A DNA stretch of 64,000 nt from NCBI GenBank assembly GCA_027490145.1, contig JAIXYQ010000006.1, positions 1 to 64,000 of the forward strand, written 5' to 3'. The position numbers and the translations under genes were made by a program. Positions 57,350-64,000 of the stretch are shown one piece after another (position 1 is the first letter of the stretch; each line of letters opens with the position of its first letter). The notes below the pieces were generated by a model, which ran no database searches, was not told where the DNA came from, and worked only from the letters and a program-made list of their open reading frames with translations. The stretch comes from Planctomycetaceae bacterium. GTDB taxonomy: Bacteria; Planctomycetota; Phycisphaerae; Phycisphaerales; SM1A02.

Positions 57350-57850
57350 TCAGAGCGACGCAGCGAGCATCGTGCGGAATCGTTCCCGGGCGTGCTGCAC
57401 CTGCTCGGCGCCGGCCGCCAGGGATGGATCGCGCATGCAGGCGCGGTAGCCATCCGCGAGTGCCCAGGCTGCGAGGTCGTCACGATCCACGCGGCGCGGC
57501 ACGAGATGCATGTGCAGATGCCGCGCACTCTCGCCGAACGCGATCGCATAGACGCGGTCGACGCCGAGCGCCTGCTTCATGCACGACGCGATGCGGGCAT
57601 GGAGCACGCCGAAGCGCGCGGCATCGTCGTCGGCAAGGTCCGCCACGCCACCGACATGCTCCACGGCATCCAACCGCAGCCAGCCCGCGAGTGGGCTGGG
57701 TTCCGGATGATGGATGACGAGGAACCGTCCGTCGGTCCACAACACGTGACCGGCGGCGCGCGCGACAGCGTGTTGCTCGCACACGGCGCATCCTGCCACG
57801 GTCGAACCCACCGACGGCCGGGCCGCCGGTCCGTCGGCCCGGTGCGTCAC
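57350..57850 (-). CDS. HIT-family protein
   Basis: The 166-residue protein has the histidine-triad motif HLHMHLVPR near its C-terminus, the catalytic center of HIT nucleotide hydrolases and transferases, and a CAVC pair near the N-terminus that could bind zinc. The GTG start overlaps the TGA of the MazG-like gene upstream by 4 bases (GTGA), so the two are coupled. Both act on nucleotides, which points to nucleotide house-cleaning. Its 3' end is 5 bases from the convergent flavoprotein gene. Confidence 0.88.
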   Translation of the reverse strand: MTHRADGPAARPSVGSTVAGCAVCEQHAVARAAGHVLWTDGRFLVIHHPEPSPLAGWLRLDAVEHVGGVADLADDDAARFGVLHARIASCMKQALGVDRVYAIAFGESARHLHMHLVPRRVDRDDLAAWALADGYRACMRDPSLAAGAEQVQHARERFRTMLAASL

Positions 57851-58131
57851 TTGGTCCCCTTCGGGCCGCCGCCCTCGAGGTACTTCTCGCGGATCGCCTC
57901 TTCGAGATCGACGCCGGCGATGTTGGCCAGCGTGCACATCCACGCGAGGCAGTCGGCGAACTCCTCCCGAAGGTTGGCCGGGTCGGGCTCACCACGCTCG
58001 AGCTTGCCCAGCGCATGGGCCAGCTCCCCGAACTCCTCGGCGAACCAGAGGAAGGTCTTGCCCGCCCCGCGCGCACTGTCGGTGGCGTAGTAGCGGTCGT
58101 GGATCAGCTTCTGGAACTCGGCGATGCGCAT
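57847..58131 (-). CDS. MazG-like nucleotide pyrophosphohydrolase
   Basis: The 94-residue protein has the metal-binding pattern FAEEFGELAHALGK and LREEFADCLAWM of the all-alpha NTP pyrophosphohydrolases (MazG fold). These hydrolyse NTPs or abnormal nucleotides to monophosphates. The length fits a single-domain family member. It is the first gene of a two-gene unit with the HIT gene. Upstream lie the second repeat copy and a tRNA gene. Confidence 0.9.
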   Translation of the reverse strand: MRIAEFQKLIHDRYYATDSARGAGKTFLWFAEEFGELAHALGKLERGEPDPANLREEFADCLAWMCTLANIAGVDLEEAIREKYLEGGGPKGTK

Positions 58132-58144
58132 GCACGGACTCTAC

Positions 58145-58221
58145 GCGCCGTCCCCAGCGACCGAGTGCTCAATCCTGCCACGCGGTCACCATCATGCTCC
58201 GCGCCGTCCGCAGCGACCGAG
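58145..58221. repeat. Pair of 21-bp direct repeats upstream of the MazG gene
   Basis: 58145-58165 and 58201-58221 both read as GCGCCGTCC(C/G)CAGCGACCGAG with one mismatch, 56 bases apart. They flank the region upstream of MazG and end 39 bases before the larger repeat copy. Confidence 0.7.
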
Positions 58222-58260
58222 CGGCCCTGCGCTGCGCGGCTTCGGGAGTCGCGATGGCGG

Positions 58261-58429
58261 CACGAACAGCGTGTTCGGAGGCGGGTGCCAGCCCCGCCGA
58301 GCGACGGACGTGAGCGCGAGCGAAACCTGGTGGAGCGAGCGCGTCCGCGCAGCCAGGGCCCGAGGGCGCGAGAGGACGAGCGCGGAGCAACCTCTCGCGC
58401 CCGAGGGCGCGAGAGGACGGCGCGGAGCA
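58261..58429. repeat. Dispersed intergenic repeat, copy B, with an extra partial unit
   Basis: 58261-58389 matches 1-129 at about 91% in the same orientation. A further partial unit at 58400-58429 repeats the last 31 bases of the copy (CCCGAGGGCGCGAGAGGACG). The copy lies between the tRNA-Arg and MazG genes. No protein is conserved in any frame between copies A and B. Confidence 0.82.
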
Positions 58430-58477
58430 GTCATTCGTGCCCCAAGGGCGCGATGGTCGCAACGCTTCAAGCCGGAA

Positions 58478-58551
58478 CGTCCTGGGCGGGACTCGAACCC
58501 ACAGCCTTCGCCTTCGGAGGGCGACGCTCTATCCAATTGAGCTACCAAGAC
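58478..58551 (-). tRNA. tRNA-Arg (anticodon CCG)
   Basis: The minus strand folds as a complete cloverleaf: acceptor GTCTTGG with CCAGGAC, a D arm with AGCTCAATTGGATAGAGC, an anticodon arm with loop CTCCGAA giving anticodon CCG (reads CGG, arginine) and a T arm with GGTTCGAACCC. The terminal CCA is not encoded. Ends are set from the acceptor stem. Confidence 0.95.
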
Positions 58552-58606
58552 AACGATCGAGGGAGGACTGTACCAAGCCCCCTGCCCATCGCGCTAGCCT
58601 TGGCGA

Positions 58607-59818
58607 GTGCGCGGCACGGATGCTCTCCAGAACGACCGATCCACCGGCCGCGGGGCTCCATCGCCACGCGCCCAGGCGTGGGCGCTCCACACGATCACCT
58701 GCGTGAACTCGCTCGGCACCGGAGTGCTCTGGAACGGACTGAGCTTCCTGGTCGAGCGTGAGTACGCCTACACCAGGCAGGAAACGCTGGCTCTGTACGT
58801 CGGTACCGCGATGGCGTACGCGGTGGCGGCCTGGTGGACGGGATCGCTCTTGAGGCGCCTGGCCGGGCACGTCAGCCCACGTGCATTCCTCGGCTGGATC
58901 TTCGTGGTTCAGGGGCTCGCCGCGCCGCTCGTGCTCATCCCGGGATCGAGCCTCGGGCTCATCGTGGCCGCGACGGTGCTCTCGGTCGCCGGAGCGATGA
59001 TGTGGCCGGTGGTCGAGGCCTACGTGAGCAGCGGCAAGGATGGCCATGCGATGCGTCGCTCGATCGGACTCTGGAGCATCAACTGGATGCTCTCCGTCGG
59101 GGCGTGCCTGATCCTGATGGCGCCGCTCTACGCCACGGGCCACACGCGCTGGGCCATGGTCGCCGTGCTGCCGATCAGTGCGCTGAGCATCGTGTGCCTG
59201 CGGTTCCTGCCGCACGAGCCTGCGCCGCACGGCGAGGAACACCACGATGCACCCGATTCGTACCGACCGATGCTCGCCAGCGCGCGCGTGCTGCTGCCCA
59301 CGGCGTACGTCGTGGTCGGCGCCATCAGCCCGATCCTGCCGTATGCCATCGATGCCCTGGCGATCGATCCCGCCTGGCGCACGCCGCTGGGATCACTGTG
59401 GCTCTTCGCCCGGGCGGCAGCCGTCTCGGTGCTGGCCGTCACGCACTTCTGGCATGGACGCTGGCAGGGCCTGGTGCTCGCGGCGCTCGCGCTGGCGGGC
59501 GGATTCACCATGGCCGCGCTCGCACCCAACACGCCGGCGCTCGTGATCGGACTCGTGTCGATCGGGATCGGCCACGGGCTGCTGTACTACAGCGCGCTCT
59601 ACTACGCGATGCGCCTCGAGCGAGCCGACGTGGATGCAGGAGGCATGCACGAGGCGCTGATCGGCGTGGGCTACGTGGTCGGCCCGGGTGCGGCCCTGGC
59701 CGGCGGGATGTGGAACGGCGCACAGGGCATCGTCATCGTCGAACTCATCGTGCTGGCCCTGGCGATGCTGCTGGCGCTGCGGGCGTGGCGGCGCGCGGCG
59801 CGACCATCCACTCCATGA
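58607..59818 (+). CDS. Major facilitator superfamily transporter
   Basis: The 403-residue protein has about 12 hydrophobic helices in two halves with a cytoplasmic loop in the middle (residues about 205-220, PHEPAPHGEEHHDAPDS). Helix ends show the loop motifs typical of MFS carriers. The substrate is unknown. The start is a GTG at 58607. Its end overlaps the 3' end of the convergent esterase gene by 74 bases. Confidence 0.82.
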   Translation: MRGTDALQNDRSTGRGAPSPRAQAWALHTITCVNSLGTGVLWNGLSFLVEREYAYTRQETLALYVGTAMAYAVAAWWTGSLLRRLAGHVSPRAFLGWIFVVQGLAAPLVLIPGSSLGLIVAATVLSVAGAMMWPVVEAYVSSGKDGHAMRRSIGLWSINWMLSVGACLILMAPLYATGHTRWAMVAVLPISALSIVCLRFLPHEPAPHGEEHHDAPDSYRPMLASARVLLPTAYVVVGAISPILPYAIDALAIDPAWRTPLGSLWLFARAAAVSVLAVTHFWHGRWQGLVLAALALAGGFTMAALAPNTPALVIGLVSIGIGHGLLYYSALYYAMRLERADVDAGGMHEALIGVGYVVGPGAALAGGMWNGAQGIVIVELIVLALAMLLALRAWRRAARPSTP

Positions 59819-61283
59819 CCGCAGGCAGCACCGTCGGGACCATCATCGTGTGCCCCTCGTCGGCGTGCACGGTGCAGTCGATGCGCGCACCGCGATCCCG
59901 CATGGCCTGCGCGGAGGCCGAAATGCGCGCGGCCTCCATGAGCGGATCGAGCGCGCCCAGTTCAACGCGGATGGGCGGCAAGCCACGGATCGCGTCATCG
60001 TCCATCGAGGCACCGCCCGTGCCCGGCACGCCGCCGAAGCCGCCCCAGCCGGCCAGGAGGGCCGCACGCGCGATCGCTCCCGGCCGCGCACGCGCGATCG
60101 AACCGGTCGCCGATGCACCCATGCTGTGACCGACGATCGACACCCGAGCGCGGTCGATCCCCCACTCGCCCGCAAGCCGATCGACCAGTCCATCGAACAG
60201 CACCGGACTCGTGGCGAACACCGTCGTGTTGGGAGCCACGACCACACAGCCCAGGCGCTGGGCCTGACGGACGATCTCACCCCGGCCGTACGCCGAGAAG
60301 AACATGCACTCATCGCCACCGGCGCCGTGCAGCACGATCACGAGCGGCGGGCTGGATCCTGCGCGCACCGAATCGGGCACGAACACGCGACACGGCACCC
60401 TCACGCCTGCAACGTCGATCATGCGCCACTGGTCGCCGCGGCGCCCCACGAACAGGGGCTCGCCGCGCTCGAGCCGTTCCAGGTCTTCGTGCACCATCGA
60501 CCAGACCTGCGCCTGATCCATGACCAGCTGGATGGTGCGTCGCGGCGACGGTTCGTTGGTCAGGAGCGCGGCGCGGGCGCGGGCCTCCTCGAGATCGGTG
60601 CTCGATGCGCGCCCCGCGGCGGCCGCGAGGTCGATCGCGCGCCCGGCCCTCTCGCGCAGTTCATCCGGCGATGCCTCGGTGACCGGAACGGAGCGAACGC
60701 GCATCCAGTCGCTTGCCGGATCCTTCGCGACCCGGACATCGATGGTCCGAACGCCCGCATCCACGCTCATGGGCAGCGTGACCGTGGCAGGCGGCGTGAC
60801 CTCAAGCGGCTCACCGCCGCCAGCGCGCAGCGTGACGGGCGCTTCCACACCCGATCTCGGAACCTGCACGACGACGGCCATCGCTGCCTCGTCGCCTCGC
60901 AGTGCACTCCGGGCGGGAGCCACGCGCACCTGCATCGCGCGGAGCAGGTCTGCGCGCTCCTGCGCATCACGCATGCCGAGCACGTCGAGCGTGAGCGCAT
61001 CGAGCGCATCGACGGCCTCGGCCATCCGGTTCTGGAAGAAGAGCAGCGTGAGGGCATCGAACCGACGATTGAGTTCCGCGCGCGCCATGCCCGCGGGGCG
61101 ATCGGCGACCGCAGCTTCCAACCGCTGGAAGGCCGCGGCGAGCTCCACCTTGCTGACGGTCGCCTGCCTGGCTACGGGATCGACCTTGCGGGCCTGCGCT
61201 GCCTGCGCACTTGCCGTCCTGAACGAGCACAACGCAACGCAGGCCATCGCCACCATCATGCTGGTGCGGAGCGCCGTGGTCAT
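59745..61283 (-). CDS. Secreted alpha/beta hydrolase (esterase / PHB depolymerase-like)
   Basis: The 512-residue protein has a signal peptide (residues about 1-27), a long N-terminal extension of about 270 residues of unknown fold and a C-terminal hydrolase with VIVLHGAGGDECMF, nucleophile GHSMGASA, an aspartate in LGALDPLME and the histidine in DEGHTMMVP. It probably cleaves an ester outside the cytoplasm. The ATG at 61283 overlaps the photolyase stop by 4 bases, so it is in an operon with the photolyase. The stop lies within the convergent MFS gene. Confidence 0.86.
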   Translation of the reverse strand: MTTALRTSMMVAMACVALCSFRTASAQAAQARKVDPVARQATVSKVELAAAFQRLEAAVADRPAGMARAELNRRFDALTLLFFQNRMAEAVDALDALTLDVLGMRDAQERADLLRAMQVRVAPARSALRGDEAAMAVVVQVPRSGVEAPVTLRAGGGEPLEVTPPATVTLPMSVDAGVRTIDVRVAKDPASDWMRVRSVPVTEASPDELRERAGRAIDLAAAAGRASSTDLEEARARAALLTNEPSPRRTIQLVMDQAQVWSMVHEDLERLERGEPLFVGRRGDQWRMIDVAGVRVPCRVFVPDSVRAGSSPPLVIVLHGAGGDECMFFSAYGRGEIVRQAQRLGCVVVAPNTTVFATSPVLFDGLVDRLAGEWGIDRARVSIVGHSMGASATGSIARARPGAIARAALLAGWGGFGGVPGTGGASMDDDAIRGLPPIRVELGALDPLMEAARISASAQAMRDRGARIDCTVHADEGHTMMVPTVLPAVMEWMVAPRAATPAAPAASPGPAR

Positions 61284-62725
61284 GGTGCGGTCGCCTTGAT
61301 CGATGAGAGTGCCGCGAGCGCCGCATCGCGCGCCGTCGCGTGGTCCACGATGGGGCGCGGATAGGTGTCGCCCAGCGCCACGCCGGCGGCCTCGAGCACG
61401 GCGGTGGGCGCTTCCCACGGCTTGTGGATCAGCTTGTTCGGCATGCACGACAGCTCCGGGACCCACTGGCGCACGTAGGCACCGTCGGCGTCGAACTTCT
61501 CACCCTGAAGGACCGGATTGAAGATCCGGAAGTACGGCGCGGCATCGGCACCACAGCCGGCGCTCCACTGCCAACCCAGCGAATTGCTCGCAAGATCCGC
61601 GTCGAGCAAGGTCTCCCAGAACCAGTCGGCACCGCGGCGCCAGTGCTGCCGCAGGTGCTTCACGAGGAACGAGCTCACGACCATGCGCACGCGGTTGTGC
61701 ATCGTGCCGGTCGACCAGAGTTCGCGCATGCCGGCATCCACGATCGGGTACCCCGTCTGCCCCCGCTGCCATCGCCGCAGCGCCGCGCGATCATCGCTCC
61801 AGGGGAACGCCTCGAAGGCCGGCTGGAGCGGACGCTCGGCCGTGTGCGGGAAGTTGGCGAGCACGTGGTGGGCAAAGTCACGCCAGAGCAATTCGGCCTG
61901 GAACTTGTCGATCGCCGCACGCCATGCAGGCTGTGCCTGGGCCGCACGCTCGGCCTCGTGCCAGATCCGGCGCGGCGAGAGTTCCCCTGCATGCACGTGA
62001 GGACTCAAGCGGCTCGCGGCGGGGCGCGAAGGGAAATCCCGACCATCGGCGTACACCGACACCGGCCCGGCGAGGAATGCCTTCAACCGTTCCTTGGCGC
62101 CCGCCTCACCCGGCGTCCACAGCGCATGGAACCCTTGGTCCCACGGCATCCCGGGCTGCAGGGCGAGTGAGTCGAGCGAGTCGCCCGCGAGCTCACCCTT
62201 GAACCACGGCACCGTTCGCGGCGCACCGCGCGCGGCATCGAGGCTGCACCTGCCGCGCCAGGCCTTCGAGAACGGCGTGTAGACCTTGTAGGGCACGCCG
62301 GTCCCGGTGCGGAGCGACCAGGGATCGTGCAGCAACGACCCGTTGGCCCAGACCACCCCGACGCCGGCGTCGGCCAGCGCGCGCTGCGCAACGAGGTTCG
62401 CCGCACGGGACGCAGGCTCGAAGCGTTCGTTGGCGTAGATCGTGTCGGCGCCCGTCGCTGCCGCGATGGTGCGCAGCACGTCCGCCCGTGGTCCGGACCG
62501 GATCACCAACCGACCACCGAGTGCGCGCGTCGAGGCATCCAGGGCAGCCAAGGATCGATGCAGCCACCACCGGCTCGCCGCACCGGGCGCCCAGGTGCCG
62601 TCACCCTCGGGATCCCAGATGAAGAGCGCGATGACCGGTTCCCCACGCTCGCACGCGGCCCGCCAGGACGGCTGGTCATCCAACCGGAGATCGTTCGAGA
62701 ACCAGCAGATCGATGGTGCCATCAC
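61280..62725 (-). CDS. phrB: Class I CPD photolyase
   Basis: The 481-residue flavoprotein repairs cyclobutane pyrimidine dimers with blue light. The N-terminal antenna domain has WFSNDLRLDDQPSW, and the FAD-binding domain has YPIVDAGMRELWSTGTMHN, RMVVSSFLVKHLRQHWRRG and SLGWQWSAGCGADAAPYFRI, all classical class I CPD photolyase patterns. A tryptophan electron chain is likely from aligned Trp residues. It overlaps the epimerase gene upstream and the esterase gene downstream, so it is the middle gene of a three-gene unit. Confidence 0.94.
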   Translation of the reverse strand: MMAPSICWFSNDLRLDDQPSWRAACERGEPVIALFIWDPEGDGTWAPGAASRWWLHRSLAALDASTRALGGRLVIRSGPRADVLRTIAAATGADTIYANERFEPASRAANLVAQRALADAGVGVVWANGSLLHDPWSLRTGTGVPYKVYTPFSKAWRGRCSLDAARGAPRTVPWFKGELAGDSLDSLALQPGMPWDQGFHALWTPGEAGAKERLKAFLAGPVSVYADGRDFPSRPAASRLSPHVHAGELSPRRIWHEAERAAQAQPAWRAAIDKFQAELLWRDFAHHVLANFPHTAERPLQPAFEAFPWSDDRAALRRWQRGQTGYPIVDAGMRELWSTGTMHNRVRMVVSSFLVKHLRQHWRRGADWFWETLLDADLASNSLGWQWSAGCGADAAPYFRIFNPVLQGEKFDADGAYVRQWVPELSCMPNKLIHKPWEAPTAVLEAAGVALGDTYPRPIVDHATARDAALAALSSIKATAP

Positions 62726-64000
62726 GCGCGTCCGAGTTCGAAGTCAAGGGCATCCTGCAGGAGCGGGAAGTCCCACCGGAATCCGAGGTCGGTCGCACGC
62801 GTGGGCTTCGCGAACTGACCACGCAGGAGCAGCGATTCGCCCATCTCGCCGAAGAGCATGCGGACCACGGCGGCAGGCATCGGCGCGATGGCAGGTCGCC
62901 GCAGGCTGCGGCCCAGCGCCTTGGCGAACCGGCGTTGCTCCACCGATTCGGGCGCGACCGCGTTCACCGGACCGCTCCAGCGCTCGTCCACGATCGCCGT
63001 CGCGATCATGCCCAGCAGGTCATCGGATGCGATCCAGGAGATGCCCTGACGACCGGATCCGATCGGACCACCGGCTCCCAGCAGGAACGGCGTGCGCATC
63101 TTCGCTACGGCACCGCCCGCGGCCGTGACCACCATGCCCGCGCGCAGGAACACCACGCGGATCCCCGCATCGATCGCGGGTTGCGCGGCGGCCTCCCAAT
63201 CCCGGGCGAGCTGCGCGATGAAGTCATCCCCCGCCCGATCGCCCTCGTCCACCGGGCGCCCGTGGTCGGTGCCGTAGATCCCGATGCCGCTCATGCAGAC
63301 CAGGACCTTGGGCTTTCGCTCCAAGCCGGCCAGCAACGTGCAGAGATGGTGCGTGGCGGCGATGCGACTCTCGCGCAGGACGTCCTTGCGCGCGGGCGTC
63401 CATCGCTCATCGGCCAGGTTCGCACCAGCCAGGTGCACGATCGCATCGAGCGATCCGAAGGGCGCCGTCGCCACGCGCTCGCCACCGGGGTTCCACTGGA
63501 TCTCGCCGCGGCTGGCGCTCGCCGATCCGCGCGTCAAGCGCTTCACGCTCGTCCCGCCCGTCGTCAGGAAGGCCTGCAGCTGCCGGCCGACCAGCCCGCT
63601 GGCACCGGTGATGCCGACGCACATCCCCGCGAGCGCCGCACACTCGCGATGCCGGAGCAGGTCGTTCGCCAGGCGTCGGTGGCGGAACCGGAAGGCCCGC
63701 TCCAGATCGCCGCGGACCATCCATCCGCCGAGGATCGAACCCAACGGCGGCAGAGGGAGTTCGTACTGGATGTCATCGGTGATGGCGCTCGCCGCGCCAC
63801 GCTCCTCGAAGCGGTGCTGGTGGCGCCAGCGACGGAACGGACCGCGCACCTGCAGGTCGACGAACCCCGTCGCTGGATCGACCTGCTCATGGCGGGCGAT
63901 CCAACGGATCGGCAACAGTCCCTTGTGCAGGATGAACTCGGCGATCGCACCATCGACCATCGGCACGGGTGCCTTGAGCACGTCCACCTCCTCCCATGGT
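62722..64000 (-). CDS. TIGR01777-type epimerase with SRPBCC-like N-terminal domain (5' end off window)
   Basis: The gene continues past the right edge of the window, so its start is not visible. The N-terminal part shows a polyketide-cyclase/SRPBCC-like pattern (upstream codons read PWEEVDVLKAP). After it comes an NAD-binding epimerase-like domain with VGITGASGLVGRQLQAFL, VHLAGANLADERW, CMSGIGIYG and AVAPESVEQ, typical of the YfcH/TIGR01777 sugar-epimerase family of unknown substrate. The stop overlaps the photolyase start by 4 bases (ATGA). It is the first gene in the window of the epimerase-photolyase-esterase operon. Confidence 0.88.
   Translation of the reverse strand, partial: PWEEVDVLKAPVPMVDGAIAEFILHKGLLPIRWIARHEQVDPATGFVDLQVRGPFRRWRHQHRFEERGAASAITDDIQYELPLPPLGSILGGWMVRGDLERAFRFRHRRLANDLLRHRECAALAGMCVGITGASGLVGRQLQAFLTTGGTSVKRLTRGSASASRGEIQWNPGGERVATAPFGSLDAIVHLAGANLADERWTPARKDVLRESRIAATHHLCTLLAGLERKPKVLVCMSGIGIYGTDHGRPVDEGDRAGDDFIAQLARDWEAAAQPAIDAGIRVVFLRAGMVVTAAGGAVAKMRTPFLLGAGGPIGSGRQGISWIASDDLLGMIATAIVDERWSGPVNAVAPESVEQRRFAKALGRSLRRPAIAPMPAAVVRMLFGEMGESLLLRGQFAKPTRATDLGFRWDFPLLQDALDFELGRA

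Overview
The window is about 64 kb of GC-rich chromosomal DNA, densely coding on both strands, with many GTG starts and 4-bp stop/start overlaps. Several features point to Planctomycetota, most likely a marine member of the Phycisphaerae or a relative. These are a DUF1549/DUF1553 cytochrome c protein paired with a Tat-exported DUF1501 protein, a serine/threonine kinase with TPR repeats, a DUF2617-type protein, DUF1573-ankyrin and MEMO-like proteins, and a rhodopsin with its retinal-forming enzyme. The phylum is an inference from gene content; no 16S gene is present.

Layout. 1-7.9 kb: a dispersed repeat copy, a kinase coupled to aspartokinase, TypA/BipA, a small membrane protein and an M32 carboxypeptidase. 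8-16 kb: a DUF1573-ankyrin protein, a MEMO-like protein, a family-4 uracil-DNA glycosylase with a DUF2617-like protein, the RNase P RNA, ribosomal protein L21, a PLP aminotransferase and an RluA-type pseudouridine synthase. 16-28.5 kb: an alpha/beta hydrolase, the DUF1549/DUF1501 pair, a CIA30-fasciclin fusion, a DASH-type cryptochrome/photolyase, a two-heme cytochrome fused to a catalase-fold domain, a sialidase-like propeller and a cupin. 28.7-32.1 kb: a light-related cluster with a two-domain fasciclin protein divergent from a proteorhodopsin-type proton pump and the Brp/Blh carotene dioxygenase. A strong intrinsic terminator lies between the last two. 32-44 kb: a membrane-anchored RuvB-like pseudo-ATPase, an HDAC-like deacetylase, a LysM protein, the SecDF-YajC-Tgt-rhomboid-Nudix operon, and MlaF/MlaD lipid-transport genes. 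44-58 kb: an OmpA lipoprotein, prepilin peptidase, exonuclease VII (xseB/xseA), RecG, an ABC exporter-like pair with DUF3299 and histidine-rich loops, a tandem M14 peptidase pair (the first lacking its zinc ligands), an HI0933-type flavoprotein, and HIT and MazG proteins. 58-64 kb: a second copy of the dispersed repeat, tRNA-Arg(CCG), an MFS transporter, and an operon of a TIGR01777-type epimerase (cut by the window end), class I photolyase and a secreted esterase.

How it fits together. Two photolyase-family proteins, a uracil-DNA glycosylase, RecG and exonuclease VII, together with a green-type proton-pumping rhodopsin and its retinal synthase, suggest an organism of sunlit surface water. 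Much of the rest is housekeeping (translation GTPase, Sec export, tRNA modification) and envelope function. The most unusual proteins are ones that keep a known fold but have lost expected active-site residues (RuvB-like, MEMO-like, M14-like, and the uracil-DNA glycosylase iron-sulfur site) and new domain fusions (CIA30-FAS1, diheme cytochrome-catalase, DUF1573-ankyrin).
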